Source: CAVSIP01 sp963728075
GTDB taxonomy: Bacteria; Actinomycetota; Actinomycetes; JAFAQI01; DASSKL01
Direction of reading: 5' to 3'
Assembly (NCBI GenBank): GCA_963728075.1
Contig: CAVSIP010000008.1
Coordinates: forward strand, 124,001-188,000
DNA length: 64,000 bases
Shown here: piece after piece, positions 27,274 to 35,297 of the stretch
How positions within the stretch are numbered: position 1 is the stretch's first letter
Layout: each line of letters starts with the position of its first letter
Notes under the pieces: generated by a model
What the model was told of the DNA's origin: nothing
Databases searched by the model: none
What the model saw: the letters and a program-made list of their open reading frames with translations, nothing else
Position numbers and translations under genes: made by a program

Positions 27274-28316
27274 TGCCGACCGTCACGCCGGGATCACTCG
27301 AGGAGCTGGCGGCTGCCGTACGCGCCGGCGGCACCGTCGCCGTCCGCGGCGGCGGCAGCAAGTGGGCATGGGGTGGCCCTCCGCCCGCGGTCGACACCGT
27401 CGTGGCGACCACCGCGCTCGACGCGGTGCTGGAGCACGCGGCGGGCGACCTCGTCGTGCGGGCCCAGGCCGGCGTACGCCTCGCCGCGCTGGCACCGCTG
27501 CTGGCCGAGGCGGGGCAGATGCTGGCCCTCGACCCGCCGGAGGAGGGCGCCACCCTCGGCGGGATCGTGGCCACCGGCGCGACCGGGCCTCGCCGGCACC
27601 TGTATGGCGGGGTGCGCGACCTGCTGATCGGCACGACGTACGTGCTCGCCGACGGCACCGTCGCCAAGGCCGGCGGCAAGGTCGTGAAGAACGTCGCGGG
27701 CTACGACCTGTGCAAGCTGTTCGCCGGCTCGTACGGCACGCTCGCCGTGCTCGCCGAGGTCGTGTTCCGGCTGCATCCCGTACCGGAGGCCAGCCGGTTC
27801 GTCAGCGTGGCGCCGGACCGGCTCGCCGACGTGCTGCACTCCCAGTCGGTCCCCTCCGCGGTGGAGCTGGTCGACGACCGGCTGGTGGTGCAGGTCGAGG
27901 GTGTCGCCGCGGGAGTGGACGCGCGTGCGCGGTCGCTCGGCGGCGAGCAGCTGGACGGTCCGCCGTCCGGCTACGGGCAGCGGCCCTGGCGGGACGGCGA
28001 CGTGGGCGTGAAGGTGGCCGCCGAGCCGGCCGCGCTGCCGCACGTCCTGGACGGGCTCGGCGCCGCCGGCGCGTCACGGGTGAGCGGGCACGCGGGGGCG
28101 GGGGTGCTGTACGCCGCGCTGCCGTCGGCGGAGCAGGTGCCGGCGCTGCGCGAGCGGCTGGCACCGTACGACGGCAGCGCGATCCTGGTCCACGGCGACC
28201 CCGGGGACGTCGACCCGTGGGGGCCGGCCCACGGGCTGGACCTCATGCGGCGGGTGAAGGCGCAGTTCGACCCCGAGCGGCGGCTGGCGCCCGGGCGGTT
28301 CGTGGGAGGGATCTGA
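27273..28316 (+). CDS. glcE: glycolate oxidase FAD-binding subunit GlcE
   Basis: 347 residues with a second, truncated PCMH domain: TVAVRGGGSKWAWGGPP, LALDPPEEGATLGGIVATG and AKAGGKVVKNVAGYDLCKL, which matches the GlcE pattern VKNVAGYD almost exactly. It lacks the large C-terminal oxidase domain. Forms the complex with GlcD and GlcF. The start ATG shares one base with the GlcD TGA, and GlcF begins two bases after its stop. Confidence 0.92.
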   Translation: MPTVTPGSLEELAAAVRAGGTVAVRGGGSKWAWGGPPPAVDTVVATTALDAVLEHAAGDLVVRAQAGVRLAALAPLLAEAGQMLALDPPEEGATLGGIVATGATGPRRHLYGGVRDLLIGTTYVLADGTVAKAGGKVVKNVAGYDLCKLFAGSYGTLAVLAEVVFRLHPVPEASRFVSVAPDRLADVLHSQSVPSAVELVDDRLVVQVEGVAAGVDARARSLGGEQLDGPPSGYGQRPWRDGDVGVKVAAEPAALPHVLDGLGAAGASRVSGHAGAGVLYAALPSAEQVPALRERLAPYDGSAILVHGDPGDVDPWGPAHGLDLMRRVKAQFDPERRLAPGRFVGGI

Positions 28317-28318
28317 CC

Positions 28319-29617
28319 GTGCGCGACAGCAAGCCCGCGTCCGCCTTCGACGCGCTGCACCCACCGCCGCGCGACGTCGTCGACGACTGCGTGCACTGCG
28401 GGTTCTGCCTGCCCACCTGCCCGACGTACCTGCTGTGGGGCGAGGAGATGGACTCCCCGCGCGGGCGGATCGACCTCATCCGCCAGGGGCTCGACGGCGA
28501 TCCGCTCAGCCCGGCGATGGTCCAGCACCTCGACCAGTGCCTGGGCTGCCTGGCCTGCGTCACCGCCTGCCCGTCGGGCGTGCGCTACGACCGGCTGATC
28601 GAGCCGGCGCGCGCGCAGGTCGAGCGTCGGCACCGCCGCAGTCGGGGCGAGCGCGCGCTGCGCCGGATGATCTTCGCGCTGTTCCCGTACCCCCGCCGGC
28701 TGCGGGCCCTGCGCGGGCCGCTGCGCGCGTACCAGCGCAGCGGACTGGCCCGGGCCGTACGCCGCAGCGGGCTGCTCGGGCGGGTGCCGCCGACGCTGGG
28801 TGCGATGGAGGGGCTGCTGCCGGTGCTCGGCCGGCCGGAGCCGACGCCGGAGCACACTCCCGCGGCCGGCGAGCGCCGGGCGAAGGTGTCGATGCTGCTC
28901 GGCTGCGTCCAGCGGGAGTTCTTCCCGGGCGTCAACGCGGCCACAGCCCGCGTGCTGTCCGCGGAGGGGTGCGAGGTGTCGGCGCCGGCCTCCCAGGGCT
29001 GCTGCGGCGCGCTGAGCCTGCACGCCGGCCGGGGCGAGGAGGCCCGGGCCTTCGCCCGTCGCACGATCGCCGCCCTCGAGCACGCGGAGCTCGTCGCGGT
29101 CAACGCCGCCGGCTGCGGGTCGGCGATGAAGGAGTACGGCGCGCTGCTCGCCGACGACCCCGAGTGGGCGCAGCGGGCGGCGGCGTTCAGCGCGAAGGTG
29201 CGCGACGTCGCCGAGCTCGTCGCGGAGCTGGGGCCGCGGGCTCCGCGGCACCCGGTCGAGGCGGTGGCGGCGTACCACGATGCCTGCCACCTCGCCCACG
29301 CACAGGGCGTCCGCGCGCAGCCGCGCGAGCTGCTGCGTGGTATCCCCGGCCTGCAGGTCCGCGAGATCCCGGAGGCCGAGATCTGCTGCGGCTCCGCGGG
29401 CATCTACAACCTGCTGCAGCCCGAGCCGGCTCGGGAGCTCGGCGAGCGCAAGGCGCACAACGTCGCGTCCACCGGGGCGACGCTGCTGGTCACGGCCAAC
29501 CCCGGCTGCCTCATGCAGATCGCCGCGGCGCTCGAGCGCCAGGGCCGGCCGGTCGCGCTCGCCCACACGGTCGAGGTGCTCGACGCCTCGATCCGCGGCA
29601 CCCACCTCCGGTCGTGA
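28319..29617 (+). CDS. glcF: glycolate oxidase iron-sulfur subunit GlcF
   Basis: 432 residues. Two [4Fe-4S] motifs, CVHCGFCLPTCPTY and CLGCLACVTACPSG, in the first 90 residues, then two CCG domains (SMLLGCVQREFFPG, SQGCCGALSLHAG, AYHDACHLAHAQG, EICCGSAGIYNLL) typical of the heterodisulfide-reductase-related subunits. All cysteines are present, none replaced by TGA. It passes electrons from the flavin subunits to the membrane quinone pool. GTG start two bases after GlcE; the stop lies inside a long hairpin. Confidence 0.94.
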   Translation: MRDSKPASAFDALHPPPRDVVDDCVHCGFCLPTCPTYLLWGEEMDSPRGRIDLIRQGLDGDPLSPAMVQHLDQCLGCLACVTACPSGVRYDRLIEPARAQVERRHRRSRGERALRRMIFALFPYPRRLRALRGPLRAYQRSGLARAVRRSGLLGRVPPTLGAMEGLLPVLGRPEPTPEHTPAAGERRAKVSMLLGCVQREFFPGVNAATARVLSAEGCEVSAPASQGCCGALSLHAGRGEEARAFARRTIAALEHAELVAVNAAGCGSAMKEYGALLADDPEWAQRAAAFSAKVRDVAELVAELGPRAPRHPVEAVAAYHDACHLAHAQGVRAQPRELLRGIPGLQVREIPEAEICCGSAGIYNLLQPEPARELGERKAHNVASTGATLLVTANPGCLMQIAAALERQGRPVALAHTVEVLDASIRGTHLRS

Positions 29618-29658
29618 AGCAAACTGCACCGTAGCGGTGCAGTTTGCTTCACGACCGG
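29608..29658. terminator. perfect 24-bp inverted repeat, probable bidirectional terminator
   Basis: Bases 29608-29631 and 29635-29658 are perfectly complementary around a 3-base TAG loop. The repeat contains the GlcF stop codon and touches the stop of the convergent zinc-ribbon-like gene. Its core (GTGAAGCAAACTGCACCG) is much less GC-rich than the surroundings. A terminator function is the simplest reading; a small mobile repeat is the alternative. Confidence 0.65.
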
Positions 29659-30069
29659 TTAGAGGAGGCCCTCGGAACGACGCTCGGCGGCCAGCAGGTC
29701 GGCGAACTCCTCGGGGTGGGCGTTGGCCAGCGCCTCGAGGGCGCGGGCGCGGGCCCGTCGCGTACGCACCTCCACGTCGCCGAGCCCGGTCGTCCCGACG
29801 GGCGTACGGCGCTGGGTGCGGACCGTCGTCGTCCCGCCGGGGGCGCTCGCAGCGGTGCTGCGGGAGCTCCGCCGCCCCTGCATGCACGTCCGACAGGCCG
29901 GGTTGTCCTCCTCGTAGTCGTCGACGCCCTTGACCTTGCGACACTGCTCGCACCGTCGCCACGCCTGCGTCACCAGAAGACCCTCCGCACCCGCGTCCGT
30001 CGCCTCGCCTGTCGTGCCCGCGGACGCGACCGGAGGAACCTCGGTGCGGGCAGTCGGCACCGTTGTCAC
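29659..30069 (-). CDS. small zinc-ribbon-like conserved protein
   Basis: 136 residues from GTG 30069. The middle carries CEQCRKVKGVDDYEED and CRTCMQG, a four-cysteine zinc-ribbon pair, and the C-terminus ARALEALANAHPEEFADLL is a basic-acidic helix I associate with a conserved actinobacterial family. The first 32 residues are low complexity, and the real start may be the GTG at 29973 (VTQAWRRC). Function unknown; zinc and nucleic-acid binding is plausible. Confidence 0.6.
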   Translation of the reverse strand: MTTVPTARTEVPPVASAGTTGEATDAGAEGLLVTQAWRRCEQCRKVKGVDDYEEDNPACRTCMQGRRSSRSTAASAPGGTTTVRTQRRTPVGTTGLGDVEVRTRRARARALEALANAHPEEFADLLAAERRSEGLL

Positions 30070-30095
30070 GGGTGCGGCGCGGGTAGGTCTCCAGC

Positions 30096-30478
30096 ATGAC
30101 CTTCGACGACCGCGGGCACGCAGGCCGGGTCCTCGCCCGGTCGCTCGGCGGGTACGTCGGCCGCGACGGTGTCGTCGTGCTCGGCCTCGCCCGCGGCGGC
30201 CTCCCCGTTGCCGCGGAGGTCGCTTGGGCTCTCGGGGCGCCGCTCGACGTCTTCGTGGTCCGCAAGCTGGGGGTGCCCGGCCAGCCGGAGCTGGCCGGCG
30301 CGCGTCGATCGTCGCGGTGCCGGTCGCGGCCGCGGACAGCCTCGCGGCGCTCGAGCGGGTCGCGGACGAGGTGGTCGCCGCCCAGGCACCGGTGCCGTTC
30401 GAGGCGGTCGGCCGGCACTACCGCGACTTCTCACCCGTAGGTGACACGGAGGTCGCCGAGGTTCTCGGCGCGTCCTGA
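30096..30478 (+). pseudogene. phosphoribosyltransferase-domain protein, internally deleted
   Basis: Residues 1-68 (VVLGLARGGLPVAAEVAWAL, DVFVVRKLGVPGQPELA) are the start of the PRTase family often annotated as predicted phosphoribosyltransferases. Near 30300 the frame changes and the sequence jumps to the end of the domain (ASIVAVPVAAADSLAALE ... HYRDFSPVGDTEVAEVL). The segment that should contain the PRPP-binding DDG(x)ATG loop, about 90 residues, is missing, so no active enzyme can be made. TAGGTC stands six bases before the ATG, suggesting a leaderless promoter. Confidence 0.7.
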
Positions 30479-30516
30479 CCCGAACGATCTCCCGGCCTGG
30501 CTAACCTCGGGCTCCC

Positions 30517-32236
30517 ATGTCCGTTTCCGCCCTGACCGACCTTGCCCCGCCGGCTCTCCGGGCATGGCAGAGCGCCGCGCTGGACGCGTACTTCGCGCGG
30601 GGTGCCCGTGACTTCCTCGCCGTCGCGACCCCCGGCGCGGGCAAGACGCGATTCGCGCTGCTGCTCGCCCGCCGGCTGCTCGACGACGGCGTCATCCAGC
30701 GGGTGACCGTCGTCACGCCGACCGAGCACCTCAAGCGCCAGTGGGCGCTGGCCGCGGACATCCACGGCATCCCGCTCGACCCCGAGTTCCGCAACTCCGA
30801 CGGATCCACGTCACGCGACTTCCGCGGCGTTGCCGTCACGTACGCCGGGGTCGCGATGGCGCCTGCGCTGCACCGCGCCCGTACGGAGGCGCGCCGCACG
30901 CTGGTGATCCTCGACGAGATCCACCACGCCGGTGACGCGCTCTCCTGGGGCGAGGCCGTCCGCGAGGCGTTCGAGCCCGCGGCGCGGCGGCTGGGCCTGA
31001 CCGGTACGCCGTTCCGCTCGGACACGAACCCCATCCCGTTCGTGGAGTACGCGCGCGGACTCCTCCGGCGCCCTGCGGTCGCTGGCCGATACCGGCTACG
31101 GCTACGGCGACGCGCTGCGCGACGGCGTCGTACGGCCGGTGCTGTTCCTCGCCTACTCCGGCGAGATGCGCTGGCGCACCAGTGCCGGCACCGAGATGAG
31201 CGCGCGCCTGGGCGAGCCGCTGACCGAGGAGCTCGCCGCGCAGGCCTGGCGCACGGCACTGGACCCGGCGGGGGAGTGGGTGCCCCAGGTGCTGCGCGCG
31301 GCCGACATGCGGCTGACGCAGGTCCGTGCGCACGGCATGCCGGACGCCGGCGGCCTGGTCATCGCCACCGACCACGCGGCCGCGCGGGCGTACGCGCTGC
31401 TGCTGAAGCGGGTGTGCGGCGAGCAGCCGGTGGTCGTGCTCTCGGACGACCCGCAGGCGAGCCGCAAGATCGCCCAGTTCTCGCGGTCGAAGGACCGGTG
31501 GATGGTCGCCGTGCGGATGGTGTCGGAGGGTGTGGACGTGCCGCGGCTCGCGGTCGGCGTGTACGCGACGAGCGTGCAGACGCCGCTGTTCTTCGCCCAG
31601 GCGGTCGGCCGGTTCGTCCGGGCCCGGCGGCGCGGTGAGACCGCGTCGGTGTTCCTGCCGAGCGTGCCGTCGCTCCTGGCGCTCGCCGCCGAGATGGAGG
31701 CCGAGCGCGACCACGTGCTCGAGACCTCGCCGGGCGTCGCGTCGGACCTGCTGGACGACGACCTGCTCGCCGCCGCGCAGGCCCAGCAGGACGAGCCGGG
31801 CGAGGACGACACGATCGGCTTCCAGGCGCTCGAGGCCAATGCCGCGTTCGACCGGGTGCTCTTCGACGGCGCCGAGTTCGGCACGGGTGTCCTGCCAGAG
31901 GAGGAGCAGGACTTCCTCGGCCTCCCCGGCCTGCTCGAACCCGACCAGGTGGCGACGCTGCTGCGCGAGCGGCACTCCAAGCAGCTGGCCGCCCAGCGCC
32001 GCGCGCGTCCCGCGCCGGACGACGACGACCTGCCGCTGTCGACGTACGAGACGATCGCCGCCCTGCGCCGCGAGCTCAACGGACTGGTCGCCTCCTACCA
32101 CCACCGCACGGGGCGCCCGCACGGCTCGATCCATGCGGAGCTGCGCCGCATCTGTGGCGGCCCGCAGATCGCCAAGGCGACGGCCGACCAGCTGCAGGAG
32201 CGCATCCTGGCCATCCGCAACTGGTCGGCGCGGTAG
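30517..32236 (+). CDS. DEAD/DEAH-box helicase, one frameshift near 31,060
   Basis: Superfamily 2 helicase of about 575 residues. Walker A ATPGAGKTRFAL (residues 38-49) and motif II DEIHH (from residue 133) are in the first frame; after the frameshift the helicase C-terminal domain follows with RPVLFLAYSGEMRWRTSAG, VAVRMVSEGVDVPRLAVGV and TSVQTPLFFAQAVGRFVRA (motifs V and VI). At 31,053-31,060 the ARGLL frame must shift to DSSGALRSLADTGYGYGD, consistent with one extra base in GCGCGCGGAC. The rest is intact. TAACCT nine bases before the ATG at 30517 is a likely -10. Confidence 0.85.
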
Positions 32237-32344
32237 CGGCACCTCGCCACTCCCTTCTCGGGCGTTGGCGCCACCGCTGGGCGACACGCCGTACGGCGTC
32301 CAGATCTGGCGCCACTGCCTCGGGGCCGCGGCACCAGACCCGGG

Positions 32345-32350
32345 TACGGT
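32345..32350 (+). promoter_or_regulatory. -10 element of a leaderless promoter (DUF72 gene)
   Basis: TACGGT, then GCCGCC, then the GTG at 32357: TANNNT-N6-start. No ribosome site is present. Confidence 0.5.
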
Positions 32351-32356
32351 GCCGCC

Positions 32357-33229
32357 GTGGGCGAGATTCTCGTCGGCACGGCGTCGTGGACGGACAAGAC
32401 GCTGCTCGAGTCCGGCTGGTACCCCGACGACGCCGGTACGCCCGAGAAGCGGCTGGCGTACTACGCGTCGCAGTTCCCGCTGGTCGAGGTGGACGCCACG
32501 TACTACTCGCCGCCGAGCGAGCGCACGGCCGAGCTGTGGGCGAGCCGTACGCCCGAGCACTTCACGTTCAACGTCAAGGCCTTCTCGCTGCTCACCCAGC
32601 ACCCCACCCGACCCACGTCGCTGTTCAAGGAGATCCGGCCGGAGACGAAGAAGAACGTCTACCTCAAGGACCTGCCCGACGAGCACGTGGAGCTGGTGTG
32701 GGAGCGGTTCCTGTCCGCGCTGCAGCCGCTGCACGACGCCGGCAAGCTCGGGGCGCTGCTCTTCCAGTTCCCGCAGTGGTTCCCGATCGGCGGGCGCAAC
32801 AAGACCTACATCCTTGAGTGCCAGCGGCGGGCCCAGCCGTACCGGATCTGCGTGGAGTTCCGCAACAAGACGTGGATGAGCGAGGGCAACGCGGAGGAGA
32901 CGCTGGACTTCCTCCGGTCGTACGCGATCCCGTACGTCTGCGTGGACATGCCGCAGGGGCACACTTCGTCGATCCCGCCCGTGCTCGCTGCCACCGCGAA
33001 CGACCTGGCGGTCGTCCGGTTCCACGGCCACAGCGACAAGTGGGAGAGCAGGAACATCTACGAGCGTTTCGGTTACCTGTACGGCGAGGAGGAGCTGCAG
33101 GACTGGGCACCGCGCCTGCAGGAGCTGGCAGGGGAGACCGCGCAGACCCACCTGCTCCTGAACAACTGCTACCGCGACTACGCGCAGACCAACGCCCGGC
33201 AGCTGGCGGACCTGCTATCCGGCCTGTGA
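32357..33229 (+). CDS. DUF72 family protein
   Basis: 290 residues with the DUF72 TIM-barrel pattern: ILVGTASWTDKTLLESGWYP at the start, LVEVDATYYSPPSERTAELW, HFTFNVKAFSLLTQHP, and RICVEFRNKTWMSEGN and VRFHGHSDKWESRN later. The family is widespread and its biochemical role is unknown. Leaderless GTG start. It is convergent with the TIGR02391-like gene, overlapping it by 15 bases. Confidence 0.9.
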   Translation: MGEILVGTASWTDKTLLESGWYPDDAGTPEKRLAYYASQFPLVEVDATYYSPPSERTAELWASRTPEHFTFNVKAFSLLTQHPTRPTSLFKEIRPETKKNVYLKDLPDEHVELVWERFLSALQPLHDAGKLGALLFQFPQWFPIGGRNKTYILECQRRAQPYRICVEFRNKTWMSEGNAEETLDFLRSYAIPYVCVDMPQGHTSSIPPVLAATANDLAVVRFHGHSDKWESRNIYERFGYLYGEEELQDWAPRLQELAGETAQTHLLLNNCYRDYAQTNARQLADLLSGL

Positions 33230-34270
33230 CGTCCTTGCCGGGACCGCGTCCAGCCGGTGCAGCAGCAGGCTGGCCACCGCGAGCATCTCCTGGGCGCGCC
33301 TGGCCGGCAGGTCCGCGGACCGGGAGAGCCACGCGTTGGCGCCGATGCCGAGCACCAGGCCGAGTGCCAGGTGGTGCCAGCCGCCCTGCTCCCGTCGACC
33401 GGCCTCGGTGGTGAGGTCGGTCAGGGGCAGCACCGGGTCGTCGGTGCCGAGGGTCCGGTCGAGCAGCTCGACCGCGCTGGGGTCGACCAGGCCGGTGCGC
33501 TGGCGCAGCCGGTCACAGAACGCCTGCACGCCGGCCAGCACCGCGGCCGAGTGGTCGCCCTGCTGCCAGCCCGTCGCGGCGGCCGTCGCCACGACGGGAT
33601 GCAGGTCGGCGAGGTCTGCCGGGGTGGCCGACAGGGCGGCCCCGGCCGGGACGCAACCGGCGAGCTCCTGGACGAAGTCGACGAGCCGCTGGTACGCCGC
33701 GTCGGTCATCGTCCGTCCCGCCGTGACGTCCGCCTCGGTGAACCGCAGCGGCACCGGCAGCAGGCGCTGCCCCGCGTCAGGCTGGCCACGCACGTGCGCG
33801 AGGACGAGGTTGGCTCGCTGTCGGAACTCGTCGGCGAGATCCACATGGCGGTAGCCCTGCCACCCCGTCAGCTCGGCCGACAGCGCCCGCAGCTCCTGGC
33901 GGATGCGCCCGACCGGCCACGGTGTCGCCACCTTCTCCGCTGCGACGGCGTTCTCGGCGTCCCAGGGCAGCGGTGCGGCGGGGAGGAGGGCGAGCAGCGA
34001 CTCGACGTGCGCACGCAGGCGCTGTGCCGCCGACTCCCGGACGGTCTGACCCGTCCGGGACAGGTCCTCGCTGGTGAAGGAGAACGGCGCCGGCAGGTCG
34101 CTGGTGATCGCCGTCATGGCCCGCCGGGCACGGCGGATGCGGTCCAGGTAGGCGCCACCCACCTCGACGTGCCGGAAGTCCTCCCACCGGTCGAGGTCGG
34201 CCAGCACCGCGGTCAGCTCGGCACGCAGCCGGCCGACCGCGACCACCGCGGATGAACTGGAGTTGGACAT
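33215..34270 (-). CDS. TIGR02391-like protein with duplicated N-terminal domain
   Basis: 351 residues. The last third (LHPVVATAAATGWQQGDHSA ... LTDLTTEAGRREQGGWHHL) resembles the TIGR02391 (Ymh) family, short proteins frequently found in defence islands and abortive-infection-like contexts. The first 220 residues contain two divergent copies of a repeat: VGRLRAELTAVLADLDRWEDFRHV and VGRIRQELRALSAELTGWQGYRHV (quoted in part), each followed by a similar AxxxL/P helix block. Start ATG has GAGGAG five bases upstream. Function unknown. Confidence 0.6.
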   Translation of the reverse strand: MSNSSSSAVVAVGRLRAELTAVLADLDRWEDFRHVEVGGAYLDRIRRARRAMTAITSDLPAPFSFTSEDLSRTGQTVRESAAQRLRAHVESLLALLPAAPLPWDAENAVAAEKVATPWPVGRIRQELRALSAELTGWQGYRHVDLADEFRQRANLVLAHVRGQPDAGQRLLPVPLRFTEADVTAGRTMTDAAYQRLVDFVQELAGCVPAGAALSATPADLADLHPVVATAAATGWQQGDHSAAVLAGVQAFCDRLRQRTGLVDPSAVELLDRTLGTDDPVLPLTDLTTEAGRREQGGWHHLALGLVLGIGANAWLSRSADLPARRAQEMLAVASLLLHRLDAVPARTSQAG

Positions 34271-34448
34271 GGGCTCCTCGCCGAGCGGCGTCGACTCCGA
34301 AGTGGACCATTCCTGTCATACCAGACGCACGTGACGGTCCGTCCCAGGTGAACAACGGGTGAACAGATCCGCAGCGGCCTTGCCTGGGGCCCCGGCGCGG
34401 GAACACTCGTCGTAGGAGCAGCCTGATCGCCGACGTGTGGAGGCGGAC

Positions 34449-34676
34449 GTGACCGCACCAGAACCGGTAGAGGAACAGGTCGCCCGGGTCGCGGACAAGC
34501 TGGCCGGCGAGTTCTCCGGTGCGGTCGGCCCCGGGGTCATCCGGAACCTCGTCGACGAGGTGTACGCCACCTACGCCGACGCCCGCATCAGCCAGTTCGT
34601 TCCCGTCCTCGTGGACCGTACGGTGCGCGAGCGGATGCGGCTGCCCGCGGCGGGTCACGGGACCCGGTCCGACTGA
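34449..34676 (+). CDS. small three-helix-bundle dimerisation-domain protein
   Basis: 75 residues: VEEQVARVADKLAGEFSGAV, GVIRNLVDEVYATYADARI, FVPVLVDRTVRERM. The three short amphipathic helices match the family annotated as three-helix bundle dimerisation domain in actinobacteria, of unknown role. GTG 34449 is preferred to GTG 34437 because GGAGG lies at the correct distance. About 180 bp separate it from the divergent TIGR02391-like gene. Confidence 0.6.
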   Translation: MTAPEPVEEQVARVADKLAGEFSGAVGPGVIRNLVDEVYATYADARISQFVPVLVDRTVRERMRLPAAGHGTRSD

Positions 34677-34711
34677 GGGCGTCCCCGCGGCCACGCGCCC
34701 AGCCTGAACGC

Positions 34712-35288
34712 GTGGGCTCGCCGTCGCCGGCCGCGCTCAGCTGGCAGCCGTCGCTGCTCGACGGGGGCCCGCCCGCCCTGGACGTCTCGTACGCGTCCGT
34801 GCAGCGGATCGACCTGGACGAGCGTTCGTGGATCGACTACTGCCCGGGCTGGGTCTCCGGCTCGCTGGCGGCAGCGGACCGTACGTATGTACGAGCGCGT
34901 GGTGCGCGAACCGCGGCTCACCGCCGGCTGGTCGACGGACGCGGAGGACGACACCATCCCGGACATCCTGCGAGACATGGCCGGGGCGCTGTCACGGCGC
35001 TATGGGGTCGGGTTCGACCGGGTCTGGGTGAACCTCTACCGCGATGGTTCCGACAGCGTGGCCGGGCACGGTGACCGCAACCGCCTCGTCATGACCCGCC
35101 CGCTGGTGGCGACGGTCTCGCTGGGCGCACGGCGCGCGTTCCGGCTCCGGCCGCGAGGCACCGGCGCCGTGGTGTACGAGCTCGCGCCCGGGCTGGGCGA
35201 TCTGGTCGTCATGGGTGGTTCCTGCGAGGCGGAGGGGGAGCAGCGGCTGCGTGAGCCGACGTCCGCGGGGCCGGGCCACGCGTGGTGA
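34712..35288 (+). pseudogene. AlkB-like DNA/RNA alkylation repair dioxygenase, decayed
   Basis: Two frames of an AlkB-type Fe(II)/2-oxoglutarate dioxygenase are visible: an N-terminal part (VSYASVQRIDLDERSWIDY) up to about 34880 and, after a frame change and a short missing segment, MYERVVREPRLTAGW, RVWVNLYRDGSDSVAGHGDR (iron-binding HxD) and LVVMGGSCEAEG. The conserved Trp before HGD is Gly. The second iron-binding His region after MGGSC is scrambled and its likely end AGPRV is in yet another frame. At least three disruptions make it non-functional as read. CAGCCT lies six bases before the GTG. Confidence 0.65.
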
Positions 35289-35297
35289 CGGGCGCGG

